DNA from: Actinomycetota bacterium
GTDB lineage: Bacteria > Actinomycetota > Thermoleophilia > Solirubrobacterales > 70-9
Assembly: GCA_018268605.1 (NCBI GenBank)
Contig: JAFDWG010000319.1
Location: 1-40,537 of the forward strand
Length of the DNA stretch: 40,537 bases
Direction of reading: 5' to 3'
A program made the position numbers and the translations under genes. The notes beneath the pieces were generated by a model. The model was not told the origin of the DNA, did no database searches, and was given only the letters and a program-made list of their open reading frames with translations. Below, in pieces: positions 7,652-15,383 of the stretch (within the stretch, counting starts at the first letter, position 1; each line of letters opens with the position of its first letter).

Positions 7652-7674
7652 GGCGCAGATAAATAGACTGCGCC
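7652..7674 (+). promoter_or_regulatory. inverted repeat and AT-rich core upstream of the carboxylase gene
   Basis: GGCGCAG (7652-7658) and CTGCGCC (7668-7674) are perfect inverted arms around ATAAATAGA. The element ends 4 bases before the ATG at 7679 and lies in the 69-base gap to the divergent PHP gene. ATAAATA looks like a -10 core, so the arms may be an operator, or a hairpin that covers the start. The 12-mer CGCAGATAAATA also occurs at 891-902. Confidence 0.35.
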
Positions 7675-7678
7675 GCCG

Positions 7679-9445
7679 ATGTTCAAGAAAGTCCTGATCG
7701 CCAATCGCGGAGAGATCTCGATCCGCGTCGCGCGCACCCTTCGCGAGATGGGAATCGGCTCCGTCGCCGTCTACTCGGAGATCGATCGCGACGCACCGCA
7801 CGTGCGGGAGGCCGACGAGGCGTTCCTGCTCGGTCCGGCCGTACCGGCGGAGAGCTACCTGAACATCGCGAAGATCATCGAGGTCGCCAAGGAGGCGGGC
7901 GCCGAAGGGATCCACCCGGGCTATGGCTTCCTCGCCGAGAACGCCGACATGGCACGCGCGTGTGCCGAGTTCGGGATCACCTGGATCGGACCGCCGCCCG
8001 AGGCGATCGAAGCGATGGGATCGAAGACGCGGGCGCGCGAGATCATGGCCGAAGCGGGCGTGCCGATCGTCCCCGGCTCGACCGAGGTCGCCCCCGACCT
8101 CGAGGCCGCGCGCAAGCAGGCCGACGAAGCCGGCTACCCGGTCGCCTGCAAGGCGGCGGGCGGCGGCGGCGGCAAGGGCTTCCGCGTCGCGATGACGCCG
8201 GATGACCTGCAGGAGGCCTACGAAGGCTCGGCCCGCGAAGGCGAGAAATTCTTCGGCGACTCGCGCGTCTACATCGAGCGCTACCTGGAGGACCCCCGCC
8301 ACGTCGAGGTCCAGGTGCTGGCCGACTCTCACGGCAACGTGATCCACGTCGGCGAGCGCGACTGCTCGATCCAGCGCCGTCACCAGAAGGTGATCGAGGA
8401 GGCCCCCGGCCCGCACGTCGACGATGAGATGCGCGAGCGGATCGGGAAGATCGCCACCGACGCGGCCGCCGCCGTCGGCTATCGCGGGGCGGGCACGATC
8501 GAGGGCATGCAGGTCGGCGACGAGTACTTCTTCCTCGAGATGAACACCCGCGTCCAGGTCGAGCACTGCGTGACCGAGATGATCAGCGGGCTCGACATCG
8601 TGCGTGAGCAGATCCTGGTCGCGGCGGGCGAGCCGCTCTCGATCTCCCAGGGCGAGGTCGACCTGCGCGGCTGGTCGATCGAGTGCCGGATCAACGCCGA
8701 GAACGCGGCAAAGAAATTCGCCCCCGCTCCGGGCCCGATCGGCAAGTCCTACCGCGAGCCCTCGGGCCCCGGCGTACGCGTCGACTCCGGCGTCGAGGGT
8801 GGCGGTGAAGTGTCACCGATGTACGACCCGATGGTGGCCAAGCTCGTGGTCTGGGATATCGACCGTGAGAAAGCGACCCGGCGCATGCTCCGGGCGCTCG
8901 ACGAATACGACACCGGCGGCCTGCAGACCCTGATCCCCTTCCATAAGACGATCCTGCGGACCGAACAGTGGGCCAGGGGCGAGACCTGCCGTGACCTGAT
9001 GGAGGACGCGGAGTGGCTGAAGTCCACGGCGCCTGAAGAGGCCGCCGCGCCGGAGCCCTCGGAGGAGGGCGCCGAGATCGTCACCCGCGACTACAAGGTC
9101 GAGGTCTCGGGCAAGCTCTTCGACGTCAAGGTCATCGGCGAGGCGGTCGCGGGTGCCGCCGCGGCTCCCGCCGCGGGCGGCAAGAAACCGCCGAAACGCG
9201 ATCGCGCCGCCGCCGGCGGTGCCGCCGCCTCGAGCGAGGCCCTGCCCTCGCCGCTCCAGGGCACGATCCTCAAAGTCGCGGTCGCCGAGGGCGCCGAGGT
9301 GTCGGAGGGCGACCTGATCTGCGTGATCGAGGCGATGAAGATGGAGAACGAGATCACCGCCCACCGCTCGGGCAAAGTGACCTCGCTCAGCGTCGCCGAG
9401 GGAGCCGCCATCGGCTCCGGCGACGTCATAGCGACGATTGAGTAA
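7679..9445 (+). CDS. acetyl/propionyl-CoA carboxylase alpha chain (biotin carboxylase plus BCCP)
   Basis: A 588-residue AccA3-type protein. Residues 1-445 are biotin carboxylase: N-terminal FKKVLIANRGEISIRVART, the ATP-grasp glycine loop GGGGGKGFRVA near 160-170, and the biotin carboxylase signature FLEMNTRVQVEH. After an Ala/Pro-rich linker (about 475-520) comes the biotinyl domain, with EAMKMEN and biotinylated K554, 34 residues from the end as usual. It charges biotin with CO2 using ATP and passes it to a carboxyltransferase beta subunit that is not in this window. Substrate (acetyl-, propionyl- or longer acyl-CoA) cannot be told from this chain. No ribosome binding site precedes the ATG. 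Confidence 0.93.
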   Translation: MFKKVLIANRGEISIRVARTLREMGIGSVAVYSEIDRDAPHVREADEAFLLGPAVPAESYLNIAKIIEVAKEAGAEGIHPGYGFLAENADMARACAEFGITWIGPPPEAIEAMGSKTRAREIMAEAGVPIVPGSTEVAPDLEAARKQADEAGYPVACKAAGGGGGKGFRVAMTPDDLQEAYEGSAREGEKFFGDSRVYIERYLEDPRHVEVQVLADSHGNVIHVGERDCSIQRRHQKVIEEAPGPHVDDEMRERIGKIATDAAAAVGYRGAGTIEGMQVGDEYFFLEMNTRVQVEHCVTEMISGLDIVREQILVAAGEPLSISQGEVDLRGWSIECRINAENAAKKFAPAPGPIGKSYREPSGPGVRVDSGVEGGGEVSPMYDPMVAKLVVWDIDREKATRRMLRALDEYDTGGLQTLIPFHKTILRTEQWARGETCRDLMEDAEWLKSTAPEEAAAPEPSEEGAEIVTRDYKVEVSGKLFDVKVIGEAVAGAAAAPAAGGKKPPKRDRAAAGGAAASSEALPSPLQGTILKVAVAEGAEVSEGDLICVIEAMKMENEITAHRSGKVTSLSVAEGAAIGSGDVIATIE

Positions 9446-9600
9446 CGCCGCGCCTGGCTAGGTCGGGGAGCGCATCGCGGCGTCGTGGCTCGGGTCACCT
9501 GCTGTAGCAGGCTCCCCTCGCTACTCCTGGCCCTGCTGGCCCCGACCGGCGCCACCAGGCGCGACGGGCGGTGCGAAGGTCGACTCAGGGCTGATGCGGC

Positions 9601-11493
9601 TCAGTGTTTTTTCGGTTTGCCGCGTTCGCGTTCGCGTTCGCGCTGTTCCTTTTCACGTTCGCGCTGTTCGCGTTCGCGTTCCCGTTCGCGCTGTTCCTTT
9701 TCTTTTTCCCGTTTGACCCGCAGCTGGTCCTGCTTGGTCAGCGGGATCTTTTCGGCGACTTCCTGGCAGGTGCGCCCCGAGCATTCCTCGAGGCGGACCA
9801 GTTCGTTGTGCAGGAAGGCGCGGATCGGCGCGTAGTTCTTGTCCCGGACGATGTTGTTCAGCTCGTACGGGTCCTTGTTGATGTCGTAGAGCTCCTTCTC
9901 GCCGTCCGGCCACTCGATGTACTTGTATGGGCCGAGGCGGATCCCGTAGTAGTTCTTCGGCGGCGCAACCTCGGAGGCGTGTGCCGCGGCGCCTTGGCTC
10001 TTCGCTCCCTTGAGGGCGATCCGGCCACGCGGCGAGCCCTTCGACGTGGTTTCCCCGGTCGAGGCGCCGCCGTTCTGTTCGACGTCGTTGGTCTCGACGA
10101 AGGACTCGAAGAGCAGTGGGCGCCGGGTGCGCAGGCTCGGGTCTTGCATGAACGGCACCATCGAGACACCGTCGATGCTTTTGTCCGGTTTGACGCCCGC
10201 CAGTTCGAGGATCGTCGGGGCGATGTCGGGGGTGTTGACGAGCTGGCCGGAGTGGGTGTTCGGTTCGATCCCCGGGCCGCGGATGATCAGCGGCAGGTGG
10301 GTCGAGGGCTCGTAGGCGAGGAACTTGCCGCCGACCAGGCGGTGCTCGCCGAAGAAGAAGCCGTTGTCGGAGGTGAAGATGACGTAGGTGTTGTTGATCC
10401 GACCGAGGGCGGTCAGCTCGTCGAGGATCTGTTTGACCCCTTCGTCCACGGAGATCAGCGCGTTCAGGCAGTTCTGGTAGTAGACGCGGTAGGTGTGGAT
10501 TTCCTGGGCGCTGAGGTAGGGCGCTTCGCGGATGAAGCGGGGCTTGTCGTTGACGTTGCCCTCGTTGAAGCCTTCCGCGCGACCGACTGGCAGTGGGGCT
10601 CCGGAGAAGCGGCCGATGTCGCGCGTCGCCGGCTGTGGCCCGGCGGGTTTGCGGAAGTCCCCGTGCGGCGCCGTGTAGTCGACCTGCATGTAGAAAGGCT
10701 GTTCGGGCGACGTCCCCGCCAGTTCTTCGGTCGCCAGGGCGTTGAACTTGTCGGTCTCGAAGTAGCAGGGCTGGCCATTCAGCGGCGCGTACGGGCAGCC
10801 CGCGTCGTCGATCGCTCCGTATTCGCGGCTTTCCCAGGAGCCGGAGTCGCCGTAGGGCCCTTCGACCACGCCGTTGTTGTTCAGCATGTAGCCGTAGGCG
10901 AAGTGGTTCGTGTCCGAGTTCAGGATCGTGTGCCAGGAGCTCCACCCGGGCGCCACTTCGGTCCCAGGGCTGTAAGGAGCGTCGCCGTAGCCGTTGAGGA
11001 TCTTGCCGATGTGGATCGTGCGGTAGCCGGCTCCCTGCAGCCAGGTCGCGAGGTTGTGGGTGTAGGCGAGGCGGGACTGGAAGCCGGTCCAGCCGCCGTT
11101 CGGCGGGACGTTGCCCTGAACGTGGTTGTTGTGGGCGTAGCGGCCGGTGAGGAGGCTGACCCGGGACGGGGCGCAGAGGCTGTAGGGCGTGTAGTAGCGG
11201 GTGAAGGTAACACCCTGTTCGCCGAGCATCTGCAGCGTGTTCGGCATCGCGAATTCTTCGTTGCCGCTCAGCATCCGGACGCCGTCGTAGAGCTCTTCCA
11301 GCGTCTGGTCGTCGGTCTGGATGACGACGAAGCTCGGTTTCTGCAGTTCGGAGGCCTTCGCCCGTGCCGCGCGGGCGTCGTCGGTGGCGAGCAGGACCAG
11401 GCCGATGACGAGCGCACAGACGGCGAGCGCCGCGACCAGGCGCGCCGCGGCGCCTCCACGCCAAGACTGGGTTCTGAATACGGGCATATTCAT
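9601..11493 (-). CDS. exported type I sulfatase (formylglycine-dependent)
   Basis: A 630-residue sulfatase. Residues 1-45 hold a signal peptide or anchor (ARLVAALAVCALVIGLVLLA, then Ala-Arg-Ala sites). The metal site starts with QTDDQ at 60-63, and the CxPSR motif CAPSR at 107-111 has C107 as the residue turned into formylglycine by a maturase. TSDNGFFFGEH completes the metal site. The substrate is a sulfate ester outside the cell; choline, aryl and glycan sulfates cannot be distinguished. The last 40 residues are almost only Arg, Glu, Lys and Gln, which is unusual. Sulfate release fits the nearby assimilation operon. The start could be M1 or M3; neither has a clear ribosome binding site. Confidence 0.88.
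   Translation of the reverse strand: MNMPVFRTQSWRGGAAARLVAALAVCALVIGLVLLATDDARAARAKASELQKPSFVVIQTDDQTLEELYDGVRMLSGNEEFAMPNTLQMLGEQGVTFTRYYTPYSLCAPSRVSLLTGRYAHNNHVQGNVPPNGGWTGFQSRLAYTHNLATWLQGAGYRTIHIGKILNGYGDAPYSPGTEVAPGWSSWHTILNSDTNHFAYGYMLNNNGVVEGPYGDSGSWESREYGAIDDAGCPYAPLNGQPCYFETDKFNALATEELAGTSPEQPFYMQVDYTAPHGDFRKPAGPQPATRDIGRFSGAPLPVGRAEGFNEGNVNDKPRFIREAPYLSAQEIHTYRVYYQNCLNALISVDEGVKQILDELTALGRINNTYVIFTSDNGFFFGEHRLVGGKFLAYEPSTHLPLIIRGPGIEPNTHSGQLVNTPDIAPTILELAGVKPDKSIDGVSMVPFMQDPSLRTRRPLLFESFVETNDVEQNGGASTGETTSKGSPRGRIALKGAKSQGAAAHASEVAPPKNYYGIRLGPYKYIEWPDGEKELYDINKDPYELNNIVRDKNYAPIRAFLHNELVRLEECSGRTCQEVAEKIPLTKQDQLRVKREKEKEQREREREREQREREKEQRERERERGKPKKH
9621..9715 (-). repeat. hexamer-like repeats coding the charged C-terminal tail of the sulfatase
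   Basis: On the plus strand the tract repeats TTCGCG with interspersed CTGTTCC units. On the coding strand it gives runs of Arg-Glu with Gln-Arg-Glu and Glu-Lys breaks. The low-complexity array could change length by slippage without shifting frame, because its units are multiples of three. Confidence 0.75.
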
Positions 11494-11525
11494 GGAGCTA
11501 CCGGAGCTTTACGCCCCTCGCGAGG

Positions 11526-11549
11526 AAAAACCTCCGTCCGAGGACGGAG
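11526..11549 (-). terminator. intrinsic terminator of the HAD hydrolase gene
   Basis: On the minus strand CTCCGTC, loop CTCG and GACGGAG form a perfect 7-bp stem with a tetraloop, followed after one G by TTTTT. It lies 25 bases past the stop of the upstream HAD gene and before the sulfatase, so the two minus-strand genes are probably separate transcripts. Confidence 0.8.
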
Positions 11550-11574
11550 TTGCGCTCTGAAAACTAAAAGGCGT

Positions 11575-12258
11575 TCAGGACGCGCCGAGCTTGGCGACGG
11601 CTTCGCGGAAGTTTTTGACCGTCGCCGAAGGCGCTTTGCGGCCTTCGAGTTTCTCGCCGTGGCGATTCACCCAGATGACCGGGACATTCATTTTCAGCAC
11701 CGGCGCGATGTCGGTCGCGTAGTTGGAGCCGATGTGCAGCCAGCCTTTTTTGCCGCCGATGCGACGGGCGCACTCTTTGAAGTGGACCGGGTCCGGCTTG
11801 TAGCTGCGGACCTGCTGGGCGGTGACGACCAGGTCGAGTTCGGTGCGCAGGTGGCGCCGCGAGATCCCGAGCAGTTTGTCGTCGATGTTGGAGATGATCC
11901 CGATCTCGTACTTTTTGCCGAGCCGGTCCATCGCCGCGTTGGCCTCACGGAATGGCAGCCAGTAGGCGACGCTGTTCGGCAGGAACTGGGCCCGCGAGGG
12001 CTCGATCTCCCACCCGAGCTCCCCGGCGACTTTCACGATCGTGCGGCGAAGCACCTCGGCGTAGAGCTCGTAGGAGCCGGCCATGACTTCGGCCTGAACT
12101 TCGAAGAAGCGGTCGAGGAACGGCTGCTCCTCAAACGAAAAACCGTCTTTTGCAGCCTCTTTCTTCACCGCCTCGACGATGCCTTTCTCCCAGTCGATGA
12201 GAGTGCCGTAGCAGTCGGTGGTGACCCAATTGATGTTTTTGAGAGAGGGGAGTGCCAT
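11575..12258 (-). CDS. HAD-family hydrolase, 2-haloacid dehalogenase-like
   Basis: A 227-residue HAD protein. Motif I is TTDCYGTLIDWEKG near residues 13-26, with the nucleophilic Asp in DxYGTLxDWE, the form seen in L-2-haloacid dehalogenase-type proteins. Motif II is IISNIDD, motif III is the K of QQVRSYKPDPVHF, and motif IV is HIGSNYATDI. True dehalogenase activity is not proven by these motifs; many such proteins are phosphatases of unknown substrate. The start is placed at MALPSLKNINW, because the 25 residues of the longer frame lie in the divergent promoter region of sucC and look non-coding. A strong terminator follows the gene. Confidence 0.8.
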   Translation of the reverse strand: MALPSLKNINWVTTDCYGTLIDWEKGIVEAVKKEAAKDGFSFEEQPFLDRFFEVQAEVMAGSYELYAEVLRRTIVKVAGELGWEIEPSRAQFLPNSVAYWLPFREANAAMDRLGKKYEIGIISNIDDKLLGISRRHLRTELDLVVTAQQVRSYKPDPVHFKECARRIGGKKGWLHIGSNYATDIAPVLKMNVPVIWVNRHGEKLEGRKAPSATVKNFREAVAKLGAS

Positions 12259-12284
12259 CTGAGAGCGCGGGATTATGGCATTCG

Positions 12285-12292
12285 TATAGGGT
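12285..12292 (+). promoter_or_regulatory. probable -10 element of sucCD
   Basis: TATAGGGT contains TAGGGT, a common actinobacterial TANNNT -10 form, 39 bases before the sucC ATG. It lies in the 73-base divergent gap with the HAD gene. On the minus strand CATAAT nearby could serve the HAD gene. No clear -35 is seen for either. Confidence 0.4.
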
Positions 12293-12331
12293 CCGCGCCG
12301 CGCCGTACCCCAACGGCCGCCTTTCCTCCCC

Positions 12332-13495
12332 ATGGATCTCCTCGAATATCAGGGCAAGCAGCTGTTCGCCAAGCACGGGATCGCCGTGCCGAGTGGCGAG
12401 GTGGCGGACAACGTCGATGACGCCATCGCCGCTGCCGAGCGCATCGGCTACCCCTGTGCGATCAAGGCCCAGGTTCTGATCGGGGGACGCGGCAAGGCGG
12501 GCGGCGTGAAGATCGCCAAGGACGTCGACGAGGCCCGTCAGTACGCCTCCGACATCATCGGCATGGACATCACCGGCCCGCACGGCGAGGGTCCCTTCCG
12601 CGTCGATTCGGTCTGGATCGAGGGCGGCTCCGACATCGCCGAGGAGTACTACGCGTCGATCATCCTCGACCGCGGTGAGAAGAAGCTGCTGGCGATGGTC
12701 TCCGCCCAGGGCGGCATGGACATCGAGGCGGTCGCCTCGGCGAACCCCGCCGACCTGACCAAAGTCCACATCGACCCCACCAAGCCGTTTGACGCCGCCG
12801 CGGCGCGCTCGATCGTCGAGTCGGCCGGCCTGGCCGAGGACGCGCTCGACGAGGCCGCCGACGTGCTGGCGAAGCTGGCCGAGGTGGCGCGCGAGGAGGA
12901 CGCGACGCTGATCGAGGTCAACCCGCTGATCGTCACCGCCGACCGCAACGTCGTCGCGCTCGACGCCAAGGTCACGATCGACGGCAACTCGCTCTTCCGC
13001 CACGAGGATCTCGCCGAGATCGCCGACACCGTCGACGACCCGCAGGAGCAGATGGCGAAGGAAAAAGGCCTCACCTACGTGAAACTCGACGGCAACGTGG
13101 GGATCCTGGCCAACGGCGCCGGGCTCTGCATGTCGACGCTTGACGTCGTCGCCCAGGCGGGCGGCGCTCCGGCCAACTTCCTCGACGCGGGCGGCGGCTC
13201 GAAAGCCGAGGCGATCGTGAACGCGCTTGAAGTCATCAAGTCCGACTCCAAGGTGACGGCGATCCTCTTCAACATCTTCGGTGGCATCACCCGCTGCGAC
13301 GAGATCGCCAAGGGGATCGTCACCGCCTCGGGCCAGATCGACCTCGACCTGCCGCTGGTCGTCCGCCTCGACGGCACCAACTTCGAAGAGGGCCTGGCGA
13401 TCCTCGCCGAGGCGAACCTGCCGAACCTCCACCAGGAGAAGACGATGCTGGACGCCGCGCGCCGCGTCGTCGAGCTGGCGGGGGGTGCCTCGTGA
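12332..13495 (+). CDS. sucC: succinate-CoA ligase beta subunit
   Basis: A 387-residue ATP-grasp subunit that starts with the family-typical MDLLEYQGKQLFAKHGI. The nucleotide region has KAQVLIGGRGKAGGVK near 46-61, and the C-terminal part has LDAGGGSKAEAI and ILFNIFGGITRCDEIA, the CoA/phosphohistidine-interacting ligase domain. With SucD it interconverts succinyl-CoA and succinate with nucleotide phosphorylation in the TCA cycle. Length is normal. Its TGA overlaps the GTG of sucD (GTGA), so translation is coupled. Confidence 0.97.
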   Translation: MDLLEYQGKQLFAKHGIAVPSGEVADNVDDAIAAAERIGYPCAIKAQVLIGGRGKAGGVKIAKDVDEARQYASDIIGMDITGPHGEGPFRVDSVWIEGGSDIAEEYYASIILDRGEKKLLAMVSAQGGMDIEAVASANPADLTKVHIDPTKPFDAAAARSIVESAGLAEDALDEAADVLAKLAEVAREEDATLIEVNPLIVTADRNVVALDAKVTIDGNSLFRHEDLAEIADTVDDPQEQMAKEKGLTYVKLDGNVGILANGAGLCMSTLDVVAQAGGAPANFLDAGGGSKAEAIVNALEVIKSDSKVTAILFNIFGGITRCDEIAKGIVTASGQIDLDLPLVVRLDGTNFEEGLAILAEANLPNLHQEKTMLDAARRVVELAGGAS

Positions 13496-14364
13496 GCATC
13501 ATCATCGACGAGAAGACGAAGCTCGCCGTCTCCGGGCTGACCGGACGCGAGGGCTCCTTCCACGGGCTGCGCAACAAGGCCTATGGGACCGACCTCGTCG
13601 CCGGCGTCACGCCCGGCAAGGGCGGCCAGGACGTCGAGGGGACCCCGGTCTTCGACACGATCAAGGAGGCCGTCGACGAGGCCGGCGCCAACACCTCGAT
13701 GATCTTCGTGCCCGCGCGCTTCGCGGCGCCCGCGATCAACGAGGCGATCGACTCCGGCGTCGAGACCGTCATCGCGATCACCGAGGGGATCCCGGTCCTC
13801 GACATGCTCGCCACCTACTGGAAGGCCAAGGAGGCCGGCGTCCGGCTGATCGGTCCGAACTGCCCCGGGGTGCTCTCACCCGGCAAGGCCAACGTGGGGA
13901 TCATCCCCGACTCCTTCTTCGACCCAGGCCCGATCGGCGTCGTCTCCAAGTCGGGGACGCTGACCTACCAGATCGGCAACGAGCTGAAACAGGCCGGGAC
14001 CGGCAACTCCTCGATCGTAGGCATCGGCGGCGACCCGATCGTCGGCAGTGATTTCATCGACATCCTCAAGCTCTACGAGGCGGACCCCGACACCGAGCTG
14101 ATCGTCATGGTCGGCGAGATCGGCGGCGACGCCGAGGAGCGGGCCGCCGAGTTCATCGCCGCCGAGATCACCAAGCCGGTGGTCGCCTACATCGCCGGCT
14201 TCACCGCGCCTCCCGGCAAGCAGATGGGACACGCCGGCGCGATCATCTCCGGCTCCTCGGGCACCGCCCAGGCCAAGAAAGACGCCCTCGAAGCAAAGGG
14301 CGTGCGGGTCGGCGAAAGCCCGACCGAGACGGCAGCGATCGCCGTCGAAACCCTCCGCGGCTAG
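13492..14364 (+). CDS. sucD: succinate-CoA ligase alpha subunit
   Basis: A 290-residue subunit with N-terminal CoA-binding Rossmann domain (SGLTGREGSFH near 14-24) and C-terminal ligase domain. GPNCPGVLSPG lies mid-protein, and the active-site histidine that becomes phosphorylated is H247 in MGHAGAI. The GTG start overlaps the sucC stop by four bases and sits at the conserved N-terminus (SIIIDEKTKLAVSG). It forms a heteromeric enzyme with SucC. The gene ends 9 bases before the convergent AbiEi/DUF559 gene. Confidence 0.97.
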   Translation: MSIIIDEKTKLAVSGLTGREGSFHGLRNKAYGTDLVAGVTPGKGGQDVEGTPVFDTIKEAVDEAGANTSMIFVPARFAAPAINEAIDSGVETVIAITEGIPVLDMLATYWKAKEAGVRLIGPNCPGVLSPGKANVGIIPDSFFDPGPIGVVSKSGTLTYQIGNELKQAGTGNSSIVGIGGDPIVGSDFIDILKLYEADPDTELIVMVGEIGGDAEERAAEFIAAEITKPVVAYIAGFTAPPGKQMGHAGAIISGSSGTAQAKKDALEAKGVRVGESPTETAAIAVETLRG

Positions 14365-14373
14365 CGAGCCGGG

Positions 14374-15285
14374 TCACGTCGCGAGTAGCGTCCGGATCTG
14401 GGCCGCCAGCCGGTCTGGTTGTTCGCTGAGTTTGCGGTGGGTGACGCGGATCGTGCGGTAGCCGGCGAGCAGGTGGTCAGTGTCACGGTCCCGATCCTCC
14501 TCGAAGGCGGCCCGGTGGCCGTGGAATTCCCAGCTGTCGAGCTCGACGATGAGGCGAGCAGCGGGCCAGAGCGCATCGACGACGTCCTCGCCGACGAGCA
14601 CGTTGAACTGGGGAGGGGGAAGCCGCCGCGCGATCACGAACTCCGCAAAGCGGTCCTCGAGCGGCGACGCGGTGTCCTCAAGGTACCGCTGCTCGGCGAG
14701 GAGCAGCGGCCGGATCTGAGTGCGTGCCCGGCGTCCCCGCCCCCGCTCGTAGACGGCGACCACCTCGGGCACGCGGAGTAGTTTCAGCCGGTCGGCTTCG
14801 TCCCAAGCGTCTTTCAGTTCGTACGGCCGCGAGCGTTCGGCGAGGTCGAAAAGCGTTCGCGCGACGGTCGAGACCGAAATCCCGGAACGCACCGTCACTT
14901 CGACCGGGTCGAACTGGCACCGATGTACTTGGATCCCTTTCCGCCCCGGCCGGACCTGCTTCCCTCGCGGCGCGGTGACGTCGACCTTCGGTCGGTCCCC
15001 GCGCAATCCCCACAGGGCTGCTGCGCTTTGGTGGCTCAGAAAGGCATTAGGCCCCATCGCGAGCACGGCGGCGAGCCACTTCCCGTGCCTGGTCAGTGCC
15101 AGCGGCCCGAACGCGTAGAGCTCACGATGCACGGAGCGCAGGCGGCCGGCGCCGACCCAGCGTTTGATCGTGCGCGGACCGACTCCGAGGGCGATGAGCT
15201 GCGCATGGGTGATCACCCCCTTCTGTAGCCCCACGAGATCGACGATCTCCCGCTCCCGCGACATGTTTCCGACCTGCGGTGCCAT
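14374..15285 (-). CDS. AbiEi antitoxin-type winged helix fused to a DUF559 (Vsr-fold) domain
   Basis: A 303-residue protein. Residues about 10-60 form the AbiEi-type winged helix (LQKGVITHAQLIALGVGPRTIKRWVGAGRLRSVHRELYA layout), followed by the middle domain with LSHQSAAALWGLRG. The C-terminal 90 residues match DUF559, related to very-short-patch-repair nucleases: IVELDSWEFHGHR, then AFEEDRDRDTDHLLAGY and RVTHRKL. AbiEi proteins are DNA-binding antitoxins of type IV systems; the DUF559 fusion is common in actinobacteria and its role is not established. No AbiEii toxin gene adjoins. The start at 15285 has AGGGG 7-11 bases upstream; an ATG 7 codons later is possible. Confidence 0.75.
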   Translation of the reverse strand: MAPQVGNMSREREIVDLVGLQKGVITHAQLIALGVGPRTIKRWVGAGRLRSVHRELYAFGPLALTRHGKWLAAVLAMGPNAFLSHQSAAALWGLRGDRPKVDVTAPRGKQVRPGRKGIQVHRCQFDPVEVTVRSGISVSTVARTLFDLAERSRPYELKDAWDEADRLKLLRVPEVVAVYERGRGRRARTQIRPLLLAEQRYLEDTASPLEDRFAEFVIARRLPPPQFNVLVGEDVVDALWPAARLIVELDSWEFHGHRAAFEEDRDRDTDHLLAGYRTIRVTHRKLSEQPDRLAAQIRTLLAT

Positions 15286-15335
15286 ATGTGGCCCCTAAGG
15301 TCCGAAGGACCCCGTTCTCTCCCCCCGGCGGGGAT

Positions 15336-15366
15336 GGAATTGGCGGAGTTCGCGGGGGAATTGGCG
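15336..15366 (+). promoter_or_regulatory. direct repeats upstream of the aminotransferase gene
   Basis: GGAATTGGCG occurs at 15336-15345 and again at 15357-15366, exactly 21 bases apart, two helical turns, on the same face of DNA. They precede TAGGGT (15371-15376), a likely -10 box 7 bases before the ATG. A small inverted repeat GGTCC-GAA-GGACC lies at 15299-15311. The layout resembles an operator for the divergent pair. The binder is unknown; the neighbouring AbiEi-type winged-helix protein is one candidate. Confidence 0.35.
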
Positions 15367-15383
15367 TTGCTAGGGTCGGAGGC

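Noticed and set aside
9446..9600. Terminator between the convergent carboxylase and sulfatase genes
   Set aside because: Only a short CCTGCT-GT-AGCAGG repeat is seen, with no T-run, so it is too weak to call.
9604..12420. 938-residue open frame on the plus strand
   Set aside because: It is antisense to the sulfatase and HAD genes; its start (repeated Phe/Ala/Leu) is only the complement of the Arg/Glu repeat, and it crosses the terminator.
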